Below, in pieces: positions 1 through 8,185 of a stretch of DNA of 51,694 nt. Each line of letters begins with the position of its first letter. Within the stretch, counting starts at the first letter, position 1. A program made the translations under genes and the position numbers. The stretch is from Chthoniobacter flavus. GTDB lineage: Bacteria > Verrucomicrobiota > Verrucomicrobiia > Chthoniobacterales > Chthoniobacteraceae. The notes beneath the pieces were generated by a model. The model made no database searches and was not told where the DNA came from. It saw only the letters and a list, made by a program, of their open reading frames with translations. The stretch spans positions 1 to 51,694 of the forward strand of contig CAMARB010000007.1 of assembly GCA_945860355.1 (NCBI GenBank), in the 5' to 3' direction.

Positions 1-140
1 CTGCAGGAGTCGCTGAGCAAAGTGCTTGCGAGATACTGGTCGAACGCCGGTCTCGTTTGCGACTTGGTGGGCGCAAAGGGCTGGCTCGCGGCCCAAGCAA
101 ACTCTACCTCTCCGAGCGTATTACCCACACCGTAGTGTAA

Positions 141-1616
141 ATGGTATTATTTGTCCGCCTCGGCGGATCCCTCCTTCTGGGCGCTTATGCGCTGGCCCCT
201 CTTCAGGCGGGGCAACCCACGACTCCCACAATCACCGATTGCGGCCACAAAGTGGGCCCCTGGGATACCTCCATCTACACCGGCTTTAGCCTCAGCCAAG
301 GCACGGTGGACTCCTTGAACCTCAACGCCGGGGTGCGCTCCATCGGCACCTGGACCGACCGCGAGGTGCTGCTGTTCGCCGACTACCTCTACGCGGAAAC
401 CAACAGCACGTCCGACGCCGATGTGTTCCGTGCTGGCGCCCAATACAACTGGCTTTTCTCCGAGCGCGCCTACGTGGGTCTGCGCACCAACTTCCTCTCC
501 GACGCGATTGCGGACGTGGACTATCGCCTCAGCCTGAACCCCACCTTGGGTTACACCCTTTACAAGAACGACCGGGCCAAATTGTCGGTCGAAGCCGACC
601 CGGGTTACACTTGGGAGAAGCAGTCGGGGATCAGCCGCGACTTCCTGAACCTGCGGGCCGCCGAGCGTTTTGAGTGGGCGTTTGAGAACGGCGCGAAGTT
701 CTACCAGACGCTCGAGTATCTGCCTGAGGTGGAAGATTTCGGCAGTTACCTCATCGCGGCGGAGGCCGGCCTGGAGGTGCCCCTGAGCGCGAAACTCAAG
801 CTGCGTCTCGCGGCCCGGGACACCTACGACAGCACGCCCGCCGCGGGCCGGGACAGCAACGATCTCACCTTGTTGACAGGCCTGAGCTACGCGCTCGCCG
901 ACGCGGCTCCCGTGAAGTGCAAGGCCTGCCGCTGGGAGGCCGCTGACAAGCCCGCGCCGAAGCCGGAACAGAACGTCTGGCTGACCACCGGCAGCATCGG
1001 CTACACAATGATCACCGGCAACGCCGACGCCGCCCTGCTCACCCTGGGCCTGGACACGGTGAAATACACCGACGCGGACGAGATCCGGCTCGGTGCGCTC
1101 GGCGCATACGGCGAGGCGGACGGCGCGCGCAACAACCAGATGGCGCGGGCGAAAGCCCAGTACAACCGGGTCCTCAAAGGCCCGTTTTACGCCGGTCTGA
1201 GCACCGACTTCCTGCATGACGACGTGGCGGACCTGAGCTATCGCATCACCCCGTCGGCGTTGCTGGGGGCGTACCTCATCAAGACCGAGACCACCAAGCT
1301 GGCCGTCGAGGCGGGTCCGGCCTACACCTTTGAGAAGCAGGGCGGCGAGGAAGCCAACTACTTCTCGGTGCTGGTGCGGCAGCGCTTCGACACGGTTCTC
1401 AACGCGCGCACCAAGGTCTTCCAGTCCGCTGCGGCGCTCTTCAATGTCGAGAACGGCGACGACTACATTCTCACCGGCGAAATCGGCACGGACGTGAAGC
1501 TCGTTGGAAACTTCAACCTGCGGGTCTCGCTCCAGGACATCTACGATCCCTTGCCCGCCGCCGGGGCCGAGGAAAACGAGCTGCGCCTGATCTCGGGCAT
1601 CTCGATCAATTTCTAG
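141..1616 (+). CDS. Outer-membrane protein with two tandem DUF481 (YdiY-like) domains
   Basis: The 491-residue protein begins with a hydrophobic signal-like segment (about residues 1-23) and ends in phenylalanine, as outer-membrane beta-barrels do. Two homologous halves are visible, about residues 40-258 and 278-491. Both contain an 'AQYN' block, an 'xGLxTxFLxD...ADxxYR' block, a 'Y(T)xEKQ' block and end near 'PAAGxxxNxLxLxxGxS'. This fits the DUF481/YdiY family of putative barrels, whose members normally have only one such domain. The linker carries two close cysteines (CKAC). The first ATG gives the signal peptide, so that start was kept. A hairpin terminator follows, so it is probably monocistronic. 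Function is unknown; a porin-like or envelope-stress role is only inferred from the family. Confidence 0.75.
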   Translation: MVLFVRLGGSLLLGAYALAPLQAGQPTTPTITDCGHKVGPWDTSIYTGFSLSQGTVDSLNLNAGVRSIGTWTDREVLLFADYLYAETNSTSDADVFRAGAQYNWLFSERAYVGLRTNFLSDAIADVDYRLSLNPTLGYTLYKNDRAKLSVEADPGYTWEKQSGISRDFLNLRAAERFEWAFENGAKFYQTLEYLPEVEDFGSYLIAAEAGLEVPLSAKLKLRLAARDTYDSTPAAGRDSNDLTLLTGLSYALADAAPVKCKACRWEAADKPAPKPEQNVWLTTGSIGYTMITGNADAALLTLGLDTVKYTDADEIRLGALGAYGEADGARNNQMARAKAQYNRVLKGPFYAGLSTDFLHDDVADLSYRITPSALLGAYLIKTETTKLAVEAGPAYTFEKQGGEEANYFSVLVRQRFDTVLNARTKVFQSAAALFNVENGDDYILTGEIGTDVKLVGNFNLRVSLQDIYDPLPAAGAEENELRLISGISINF

Positions 1617-1637
1617 GCGGACTCCCGCCGGACCCAA

Positions 1638-1670
1638 AAAGCGCCAGGGCTTCTAAGGCCTTGGCGCTTT
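1638..1670 (+). terminator. Hairpin terminator after the DUF481 gene
   Basis: Arms at 1638-1650 and 1658-1670 form a 13-bp stem with one G-T wobble and a 7-nt loop (ttctaag). The plus strand ends in a short ttt, and an A-run precedes the 5' arm, so it could act in both directions. It begins 22 nt after the DUF481 stop codon and separates that gene from the two-component operon. Confidence 0.7.
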
Positions 1671-1780
1671 CGGCTCCGGCAGGCGCGCCGGCAGCCGCCG
1701 CGACGCTTCCCCGCGCGTGGGGTTTGCCAAGATCGCACGGGGCGTTTGACGCGGAGGCGGCTGGATGTGAGACATTCGGA

Positions 1781-3223
1781 ATGAGCACCATCATCTGGTC
1801 GATGATTGCGGCGGCGTGTTTCACGCTGGCGGCAATCCACGGGCTGGTGTGGTGGTTTTACCGGAGCCGCAGGGATCGCCTGGCGTATGTGTTCCTGGCC
1901 TCCGCGACGGGCACCATGGCGCTGGTGGAGATCGCCATGATGACCGCGCCCACCCCCGAGGCGTTCGCCACGGCTTTGCGCTGGTATCATGTGCCGGTGT
2001 GGGTGGATTTCCTGGCCATCATGGCCTTTGTCCGGCTTCACCTCAGGGCCGGCAGGCTGTGGCTGGGCTGGGTCGCCGTGGGCGCGCGCACGGTGTCGCT
2101 GGTGTTGAATTTCACGGTCGGCCTGAACCTCAATTACCTCTCCATGACGGGGCTCCAGCAGGTGCGGTTCCTGGGCGGCGACGTGTCGCTGCCGATGGGG
2201 GTGCCCAATCCCGCGATGCTCGTGGGACAGACGGGGCTGCTTTTCCTGCTGCTTTTTGTGTCCGACGCCGCGCTCACGGTTTGGCGCCGGGGCGAACGCC
2301 GGCGGTCGCTGTTAGCCGGGGTCAACACGGCGTTTTTCATCCTGCTCGGCTCCATTCAAACCGTCCTCTCCCACTGGCACGTGGTGAATGTGCCGGCCGT
2401 GGCCAGCCTCTATTTCATGGGGGTGATTTTGCTGATGACCTTTGAGTTGAGCTGGGACGCGCTGCGGGCGGGCAGGCTGGAGGAGGAGCTGCGCTCCACG
2501 AAGGAGGGCAAACGGCGGGAGGTCGCGCATCTGGGGCGCGTGGCGACACTCGGCGAGCTTTCCATGACCCTGGCGCACGAGATGAACCAGCCCCTGGCCA
2601 TCATCCTCAGCAACGCCCAGGCGGCCCAGCGCCTCCTGGCAAAACCCCAGCCCGACCTGCCCGAGGTGCGCGACATCCTCGGGGACATCGTCAGCGCCGA
2701 TCTCCGGGCGGCGGAGGTAATCCAGCGGATGCGGGTCCTGCTGAAGCGGGGGGAGACGCCCCGGCAACTTCTCGACCTCAACGACGTGCTCGCCGAGGTG
2801 CTCCAGCTCATGCGCGGCGCCCTGCGGGAACGCCGGGTGACCCTCACCCAGGAGGCGGCCCCGGCGCTCCCCGGCGTGCTCGGGGACCGTGTGCAACTCC
2901 AGCAAGTGTTCCTCAACATGATTCTCAATGCCTGCGAGGCGATGCAGGACACGCCCCCCGTGAGCCGCCAACTCCGTGTCCGCGCCGAGTCCGCGGGGCA
3001 GGAGGTGCGCGTTTCCGTGACAGACTCCGGCCGCGGTTTGCCACCCGACGTCGAGCCCCTCTTTGAGCCGTTTTACACTTCCAAAGACCAGGGCCTCGGC
3101 ATGGGGCTGGCCATCTGCCGGTCCATCGTCTCGGCGCATCAGGGCCGACTCCGGGCGTTTCCCAACCCGGACGGCGGCGCCACTTTTGAAATGACTCTCC
3201 CGGCCCTGGAGGGCCCGTCATGA
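1781..3223 (+). CDS. Membrane sensor histidine kinase (FixL/DctB-like output domain)
   Basis: An N-terminal integral membrane sensor of about seven hydrophobic segments (residues 1-225) is followed by a short linker, a HisKA domain with the H-box 'LAHEMNQPLAI' (phospho-acceptor His266) and an HATPase_c domain. The ATPase shows an N-box 'LNACEAM', a G1 'DSGRGLPPD' and a G2 'GLGMGLAICRSI'. 'HEMNQPL' is typical of FixL/DctB/TodS-type kinases. I chose the ATG at 1781 because it starts exactly at the first membrane segment; the longer frame from 1661 runs through the terminator hairpin. The stop overlaps the response-regulator start by 4 bp (ATGA), so the pair is translationally coupled. The signal is unknown; no PAS or haem domain is visible. 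Confidence 0.9.
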   Translation: MSTIIWSMIAAACFTLAAIHGLVWWFYRSRRDRLAYVFLASATGTMALVEIAMMTAPTPEAFATALRWYHVPVWVDFLAIMAFVRLHLRAGRLWLGWVAVGARTVSLVLNFTVGLNLNYLSMTGLQQVRFLGGDVSLPMGVPNPAMLVGQTGLLFLLLFVSDAALTVWRRGERRRSLLAGVNTAFFILLGSIQTVLSHWHVVNVPAVASLYFMGVILLMTFELSWDALRAGRLEEELRSTKEGKRREVAHLGRVATLGELSMTLAHEMNQPLAIILSNAQAAQRLLAKPQPDLPEVRDILGDIVSADLRAAEVIQRMRVLLKRGETPRQLLDLNDVLAEVLQLMRGALRERRVTLTQEAAPALPGVLGDRVQLQQVFLNMILNACEAMQDTPPVSRQLRVRAESAGQEVRVSVTDSGRGLPPDVEPLFEPFYTSKDQGLGMGLAICRSIVSAHQGRLRAFPNPDGGATFEMTLPALEGPS

Positions 3224-3855
3224 GTTCTCCGGGCACGGTTTATCTGGTGGACGACGAGCCGGACCTGCTCAAGGCCCTGACCAGGCTGCTTGGCGCCGAG
3301 GGGTTTGACGTGCGCGCGTTTGCATCGGCGGAGGAGTTCCTCGCCAGCCCCCGGCACGAGCCCGTCGCCTGTCTGGTGTTGGACGTGGCCATGCCCCGAC
3401 TCGACGGCATCCAACTCCAGGACCGGCTCATTGAGCAGGGCTCGCTTTTGCCCGTGATTTTCCTCACCGGCCACGGCGACATCCCCATGAGCGTCCGCGC
3501 CATGAAATCCGGCGCGGTGGATTTCCTGACGAAGCCCGTCCAGGACGCCGACTTTCTGCGGGCCGTGCGGGCGGCGCTGGAGCTGGCGGGAGCGCGCGCG
3601 GCGGAAAACGAGCAGGTCTCCGGGATCCAATCCTGCGTGGACCGGCTCACCCGGCGGGAGCGCGAGGTGATGGATCTGGTGGTGGCGGGGCTGCTGAGCA
3701 AACAGATTGCGGCGCGGCTGGGCACCGTGGAGCAAACCATCAAGGTGCATCGGATGCGGGTGATGGAGAAAATGGAGGTGCAATCCGTGGCGGAACTGGT
3801 GCGCCGGGTGGGTCTGATTTCCCGGGGTCCGGGCACGGGATTGAACCAAGGTTGA
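3220..3855 (+). CDS. FixJ/NarL-type response regulator
   Basis: This 211-residue two-domain regulator has a receiver domain (residues 5-120) with acidic pocket 'DDE' at 11-13, phospho-acceptor Asp55 in 'LVLDVAMP', the conserved Thr in 'FLTGHGD' and Lys105 in 'FLTKP'. A LuxR-type helix-turn-helix follows (about 144-200: 'LTRREREVMDLVVAG' then 'KQIAARLG...TIKVHR'). The FixJ/TodT/StyR class pairs with FixL-like kinases, matching the gene just upstream with which it overlaps by 4 bp. The next gene on the same strand is an arylsulfatase 86 bp away, so control of the sulfatase-HAD-barrel cluster is plausible but inferred from position only. Confidence 0.92.
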   Translation: MSSPGTVYLVDDEPDLLKALTRLLGAEGFDVRAFASAEEFLASPRHEPVACLVLDVAMPRLDGIQLQDRLIEQGSLLPVIFLTGHGDIPMSVRAMKSGAVDFLTKPVQDADFLRAVRAALELAGARAAENEQVSGIQSCVDRLTRREREVMDLVVAGLLSKQIAARLGTVEQTIKVHRMRVMEKMEVQSVAELVRRVGLISRGPGTGLNQG

Positions 3856-3941
3856 ATATCCGGCGCGGGGCGTTTAGGGCATGAGAACGTCCCCGGGTGC
3901 GGCATTTTTGCCGGCCGGACGATCGAAGAAACCCACGCACC

Positions 3942-5498
3942 GTGAAATTCACACCCAAAAACAGACTTCTCGCGCTGGCCCTCGGGCTGGCTCTCTGCGG
4001 CTCGGCGGACGTTCAAGCCGCCGACAAAAAACCCAATATCCTCATCATCTGGGGAGACGACATCGGGCAGTTCAACATCAGCGCCTACAACCGGGGCATG
4101 ATGGGATACAAAACCCCGAACATCGACCGGTTGGCCGCGCAGGGGGCGTTGTTCACCGACTGGTACGGCCAGCAGAGCTGCACCGCCGGCCGGGCCGCGT
4201 TGATCACCGGCCAGTCCCCGATCCGCACCGGCCTCACCAAGGTGGGGCTTCCCGGCGCGCCCGAGGGCATGAAGAAAGGCGACCCGACCATCGCCACCCT
4301 GCTCAAGGCGCGCGGGTACATGACCGGGCAGTTCGGCAAAAACCATCTCGGCGACCGCGATGAGATGCTGCCCACCGCCCACGGATTCGACGAGTTCTTC
4401 GGCAACCTCTACCACCTCAACGCCGAGGAGGAACCCGAGAACCCCGATTACCCCAAGGATCCGGAGTTCAAGAAAAAGTTCGGCCCGCGCGGGGTGCTCC
4501 ATTCCTTCGCCAAAGCCGACGGCGGCCAGCAGATTGAGGACACGGGCCCGATGACCCGGAAACGGATGGAGACCGTGGACGACGAGGTGACGGTCAAGGC
4601 GCTCGACTTCATGGAGCGCGCCAAGAAAGCCGACAAACCTTTCTTCCTGTGGTGGAACTCCACCCGGATGCACATCTTCACGCATCTCAAGAAAGAGTCC
4701 GAGGGCAAGACCGGTCTGGGCGTGTACGCGGACGGCATGGTCGAGCACGACGGCCACGTGGGGCAGGTGCTCGGCAAGCTCAAGGAGCTCGGGCTCGATG
4801 ACAACACCATCGTGATGTACTCCACCGACAACGGCGCGGAGACATTCACCTGGCCCGACGGCGGCACCACGATGTTCCGCGGCGAGAAAAACACCCAGTG
4901 GGAGGGCGGCTACCGCGTTCCCACGGTGATCCGCTGGCCCGGCGTCATTCAGCCCGGCACGGTCGTCAACGACATCTGCGCCCATGAGGACATGTTGACC
5001 ACGCTCCTGGCTTCCGCCGGGGACACCACCGTGAAGGAGGACCTGCTCCAGGGCCGCAAGATCGGCAACGAAACCTTCAAGGTGCATCTCGACGGATACA
5101 ACCTGTTGCCCGCGCTCAAAGGCGAGGCGCCTTGGCCCCGCAAAGAGTTCATCTACTGGACCGACGACGGCAGTGTCGCGGCTCTGCGGTACGGGAACTG
5201 GAAGATCACTTTCCTGCGCCAGGACGCCGAGGGCCTCAAGGTGTGGCAGGAGCCGTTCACCCCGCTCCGCGCCCCCTCGATCACCAACCTGCGTATGGAT
5301 CCCTTCGAGCGCGCCGAGCATGAAAACGCGATGGGTTATCAGCGCTGGTATCTGGACCGCATGTTCCTCATCGCCCCCGCCGGAGCCTATGTCGGCCAGT
5401 GGCTCCAGAGTTTCCGCGAATTCCCGCCCCGGCAGAAACCCGGCAGCTTTAACCTAGAGCGGGTGATGGAAGCGGTGATGAGCAGCTCCAAACAGTAG
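3942..5498 (+). CDS. Secreted type I arylsulfatase (alkaline phosphatase superfamily)
   Basis: This is a formylglycine-dependent sulfate ester hydrolase. From the GTG at 3942 the protein has 518 residues with a signal peptide (about 1-26, ending 'ADVQA'). The metal-binding start is 'ILIIWGDD' (Asp39-Asp40), and the active-site motif is 'SCTAGRAALITG' (Cys80, CxAxR form). Further family motifs are 'DNGAETFTWPDGG' and 'GGYRVPTVIRWPG'. I prefer the GTG to the upstream ATG at 3897 because it gives a clean lysine-rich signal peptide start. Cys80 must be oxidised to formylglycine, and no competent maturase is visible in the window. The substrate is not predictable here; the downstream HAD phosphatase and barrel protein may form a cluster with it. 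Confidence 0.92.
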   Translation: MKFTPKNRLLALALGLALCGSADVQAADKKPNILIIWGDDIGQFNISAYNRGMMGYKTPNIDRLAAQGALFTDWYGQQSCTAGRAALITGQSPIRTGLTKVGLPGAPEGMKKGDPTIATLLKARGYMTGQFGKNHLGDRDEMLPTAHGFDEFFGNLYHLNAEEEPENPDYPKDPEFKKKFGPRGVLHSFAKADGGQQIEDTGPMTRKRMETVDDEVTVKALDFMERAKKADKPFFLWWNSTRMHIFTHLKKESEGKTGLGVYADGMVEHDGHVGQVLGKLKELGLDDNTIVMYSTDNGAETFTWPDGGTTMFRGEKNTQWEGGYRVPTVIRWPGVIQPGTVVNDICAHEDMLTTLLASAGDTTVKEDLLQGRKIGNETFKVHLDGYNLLPALKGEAPWPRKEFIYWTDDGSVAALRYGNWKITFLRQDAEGLKVWQEPFTPLRAPSITNLRMDPFERAEHENAMGYQRWYLDRMFLIAPAGAYVGQWLQSFREFPPRQKPGSFNLERVMEAVMSSSKQ

Positions 5499-5597
5499 CC
5501 TTAAAAAAGCCCGCAGTCTTTTCCGGGTCGTTCGCCGCAAAATCCGCAGCGAGCGGCCCGGAACGGCTTTGGGGCGGAGCCGGCGGCCGCAGCCGCC

Positions 5598-5745
5598 CCT
5601 TTGATCCTCAAAACCGAAGTCCCATCGCAATCCCTGCGAGCACCGAGTCACAACGCCTTGGCGTTCGGTCATTTTTAAAAAGTCCTCCGCGCCCCCCGCG
5701 CCTCCGCGTGAAAATGATCCTTCTCTGAAATTCCGGAGTTCGGGT
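5598..5745 (-). repeat. Dispersed intergenic repeat 'R2', diverged inverted copy
   Basis: Read on the minus strand it matches the copies at 38790-38924 and 40551-40684. It begins 'gaactccggaatttcagag', continues through 'attttcacgcggaggcgcgg', then 'aaatgaccgaacgccaagg' against 'aaatggccgaacccaaagg', and ends near 'ggacttcggttttgagg' against 'ggaacttccgttttcggg'. Boundaries are approximate. It fills most of the gap between the sulfatase and HAD genes and contains no convincing ORF. Confidence 0.65.
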
Positions 5746-5773
5746 CTATCTCCTCCCTTTTTTCCGCACACCC

Positions 5774-6757
5774 ATGAGCATTCGTCGCACCCTCCTCTGC
5801 CTCGCTCTCGCCGGAGCCTCCCGTGGCCACGCCGAGGATCTTCTGCCCTCCTGGAGAGAAACTCCGTCCAAAAAGGTCATCACCGCCTTCGTGGAAACGG
5901 TCACCGGCAAGGACGGGCCCGGCTATGTGCCGCCCTCCGAACGCATCGCCGTGTTCGACAACGACGGCACGCTCTGGAGCGAGCAGCCGATGTATTTCCA
6001 GGCGTTTTTTATCTTCGACCGGATCAAGGCTCTGGCGCCGCAACACCCGGAATGGAAAAAGCAGGAACCTTTTGCCTCCGTCCTGCGCGGGGATCTGAAG
6101 GGCGCGCTCGCCGGCGGGGAAAAAGCCCTGCTCGAGCTGGTGATGGCCTCCCACGCGGGTATGGATTCCGGGGAGTTCGAAAAACTTGTCACCGAGTGGA
6201 TCGCGACGGCCAAACATCCGCAGACCGGCCGCCTGCTGACGGAGATGGTGTATCAGCCGATGCTCGAGCTGCTGGCCTACCTGCGCGCCAACGGATTCAA
6301 GACCTACCTCGTCTCCGGGGGCGGCATCGAGTTCATGCGGCCCTGGGCGGAACGGGTTTATGGCGTCCCACCGGAACAGGTGATTGGTTCGAGCATCCAG
6401 ACCCAATACGCGGTGCGCGACGGCAAACCCCTGCTGTTGCGCCTGCCGAAGCTTCATTTTGTGGACGACAAAGCGGGCAAACCCGTGGCCATCCAGCGGC
6501 ACATTGGCCGGAGACCCATCGCCGCGTTCGGCAATTCGGACGGCGACTTTGAAATGCTGGAGTGGACCACCAGCGGGCCGGGGCCGCGGCTTGGGGTGAT
6601 CGTCCATCACAACGACGCGGAGCGTGAGTACGCCTACGACCGCAAATCCCATGTCGGCAAACTCGACAAAGGCCTCGACGCCGCGCCCGTCCGCGGCTGG
6701 ACCGTGGTGAGCATGAAAGGCGACTGGACCGCCGTCTTTCCCGACTTGAAGCGGTAA
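5774..6757 (+). CDS. Secreted HAD-superfamily phosphatase
   Basis: The 327-residue protein has an N-terminal signal peptide (about 1-20, ending 'RGHA') and the HAD signatures: motif I 'VFDNDGTLW' (nucleophile Asp62, acid/base Asp64), motif II 'YLVSGGG', and motif III/IV 'IAAFGNSDGDFEMLEW'. The helical insert between motifs I and II is a C1-type cap, as in phosphoserine-phosphatase-like enzymes. It should hydrolyse a phosphomonoester in the periplasm, substrate unknown. It lies between the sulfatase and an outer-membrane barrel gene, all on the plus strand. The gap to the next gene is 53 bp and that to the sulfatase is 275 bp and holds a repeat, so cotranscription with the sulfatase is uncertain. 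Confidence 0.88.
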   Translation: MSIRRTLLCLALAGASRGHAEDLLPSWRETPSKKVITAFVETVTGKDGPGYVPPSERIAVFDNDGTLWSEQPMYFQAFFIFDRIKALAPQHPEWKKQEPFASVLRGDLKGALAGGEKALLELVMASHAGMDSGEFEKLVTEWIATAKHPQTGRLLTEMVYQPMLELLAYLRANGFKTYLVSGGGIEFMRPWAERVYGVPPEQVIGSSIQTQYAVRDGKPLLLRLPKLHFVDDKAGKPVAIQRHIGRRPIAAFGNSDGDFEMLEWTTSGPGPRLGVIVHHNDAEREYAYDRKSHVGKLDKGLDAAPVRGWTVVSMKGDWTAVFPDLKR

Positions 6758-6810
6758 CCCGCGGCTGGTTTTCTCCACGCCAAACCGAATCTCGACTCCC
6801 GATATCCCCA

Positions 6811-7584
6811 ATGAAAATCAGCACCCTCCTCGCCTCCCTCCTTTTGACCGGCGTGCCTCTGATGGCCGGTGAACCCGCACCCCTGGCGCCCGCTCCGCAG
6901 AAGAGCCCCTGGGATTTCAGCACCTCGCTTTATCTCTGGGGAATGGGTATCGAGGGGTCGGTTGGGGTTCTTGGTGTGCAGTCCGGGTCCGGCGCGGCCG
7001 ACCTCAACCTCGGGTTTGACGATGTGTTGAGCAAACTCGAGTTCGCCTACATGGGCACATTCGAGCTGCGCCGGGGCCGCTGGAGCGTGACGGCGGACCT
7101 GATCTACGCGCAGCTCGGCGCCGAAGTGACCGGGCGCGGCCCGTTCCGGATCGGTGCGGAATGCGATCTCAAACAGTTCATCGGGAATTTCCGGCTGAAC
7201 TACCGCCTGGTGGACACGGAGCGCGCGGCTTTTGACGTGTTCGCCGGGGCGCGCGTGAACTGGATCGATGTCGGCCTCGAGCTCAAGGGCCCGCGCGGAC
7301 GCCGGATCAACTTGTCCGCCGAGAAAGACTGGGTGGATCCCGTGATCGGCTTCCGGACCCGCGTTTTCATAAACGACTCGTGGTTCCTCCAGGCGTCCGC
7401 AGACGTCGGCTCTGGCTCGTCGGATTTGACCTGGCAGGCGCTGGGCCTGGTCGGCTACCGGTTCAACGCCCACTGCAGCACCGGGCTCGGTTATCGCGCA
7501 CTGGGAACCGACTACCGGGAAGGCGGGTTCACCTACGACACCACCGCCCACGGGCCGATCCTCGGCGTGGAGTGGAAGTTCTAA
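6811..7584 (+). CDS. Outer-membrane beta-barrel protein
   Basis: This 257-residue protein has a signal peptide (about 1-19, 'LLLTGVPLMAG'), a run of alternating amphipathic strands rich in Gly, Tyr and Trp, and a C-terminal phenylalanine ('LGVEWKF') typical of BAM-assembled outer-membrane proteins. Segments such as 'DFSTSLYLWGMGIEGSVG' near the start and 'AAFDVFAGARVNWIDVG' in the middle look like strands of a small 10-12-stranded barrel. It follows the HAD phosphatase by 53 bp on the same strand and is followed by a hairpin. A role in passage or sensing of the sulfatase product is possible but is inferred only from gene order. Confidence 0.75.
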   Translation: MKISTLLASLLLTGVPLMAGEPAPLAPAPQKSPWDFSTSLYLWGMGIEGSVGVLGVQSGSGAADLNLGFDDVLSKLEFAYMGTFELRRGRWSVTADLIYAQLGAEVTGRGPFRIGAECDLKQFIGNFRLNYRLVDTERAAFDVFAGARVNWIDVGLELKGPRGRRINLSAEKDWVDPVIGFRTRVFINDSWFLQASADVGSGSSDLTWQALGLVGYRFNAHCSTGLGYRALGTDYREGGFTYDTTAHGPILGVEWKF

Positions 7585-7599
7585 AACCCTCGCGGCTCA

Positions 7600-7633
7600 C
7601 CGGCCGGGGGATAGGCACGGGCGCCCCGGCCGG
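7600..7633 (+). terminator. GC-rich hairpin after the barrel gene
   Basis: A perfect 10-bp inverted repeat, ccggccgggg (7600-7609) and ccccggccgg (7624-7633), starts 16 nt after the barrel stop codon. No T-tract follows, so it may be a weak or Rho-assisted terminator. Its 3' arm touches the left end of the repeat-like element that follows. Confidence 0.5.
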
Positions 7634-7875
7634 GGGACAGACCTGAATGGCGCTAAGATAAGGGCTGTTTGGGACGTTTTGAGGTGGCGGCGTTTCGGCG
7701 GGGAAAAGTGGCACGGGCTTCCAGCCTGTGATCTGTGACAGTCACAGCCAGGATGGCTGTGCCACTTTGGGCTCCACCGGCGGCGCGAGCCTTTGCCAAG
7801 CCTCCATGCTCGGAGATTTGCAGAGGAGAGTATCGCCCCAAATGATCCTTATCGTAGCGCCATTCGGGACAGACC
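7634..7875. mobile_element. MITE-like non-coding element with terminal inverted repeats
   Basis: The left end (7634-7675) contains 'gacagacctgaatggcgc' followed by 'taagataagggctgtttggg'. The right end (7837-7875) is its approximate reverse complement, 'ccccaaatgatccttatc' followed by 'gtagcgccattcggga'. Inside lie a 64-bp palindromic repeat (7705-7768) and the stretch 'ctccaccggcggcgcgag'. A related right half recurs at 21048-21155. It has no coding capacity and looks like a small non-autonomous element or a structured repeat; no target duplication was established. Confidence 0.45.
7705..7768 (+). repeat. 64-bp palindromic intergenic repeat 'R1', copy 1
   Basis: The copy is bounded by aaagtggcac and gtgccacttt. 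Inside are two nested hairpin halves, 'cacgggcttccagcctgtg' and 'cacagccaggatggctgtg'. It has the same length and layout as the copies at 8301, 13463, 13531 and 49808. Confidence 0.85.
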
Positions 7876-7924
7876 CGCTGGGATCTCACCGCGTTTTCCT
7901 GCGGTTTTCTTAATCGCTGTCCCT

Positions 7925-8185
7925 ATTGGCTCTTCCCCTCGTTGTCACAACCGCTTCCCTACGCCTACGGCGTTCCCGTCCTCCAGCCCAAGGTTGCGGT
8001 CGCCAGACCGCTACCTTGGGACCACATCCCGCCAAACCTTTCAACCCCTACGGGGTTGCGCCCCATACGCCGTTCTCCCATCCGTCCCGGCCGGAACCGC
8101 TTTGCGGTTCAATCGGCACTCCACTCATTCCCAGGGTAGGCCTCATTCCATTCGGCCGACCCTGGGCTGGAGGTCGGAAGCCCTT
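7925..8185. repeat. Cluster of short perfect hairpins in a 430-bp non-coding gap
   Basis: The gap 7876-8300 has no credible gene. It holds consecutive inverted repeats: 7987-8020 (cccaaggt and gcggtc arms separated by one t-t mismatch, 4-nt loop), 8042-8058 (caacccc tac ggggttg), 8094-8110 (gaaccgc ttt gcggttc), 8130-8166 (cccagggt/accctggg enclosing aggcc/ggcc), and a small agccc-ttc-gggct hairpin near 8178-8190. The regular series suggests a structured or selfish palindromic repeat array. Confidence 0.6.

Noticed and set aside
26-289. Small plus-strand ORF at the window start
   Set aside because: It overlaps the DUF481 signal peptide region in another frame and has no signal, domain or coding-like composition.
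3240-5321. 693-residue minus-strand open frame
   Set aside because: It is antisense to the response regulator and arylsulfatase, whose motifs are unambiguous; high GC keeps the opposite strand open.
5499-5600. Possible terminator directly after the arylsulfatase
   Set aside because: There is an A-run and scattered GC-rich words but no stem of useful length followed by T residues.
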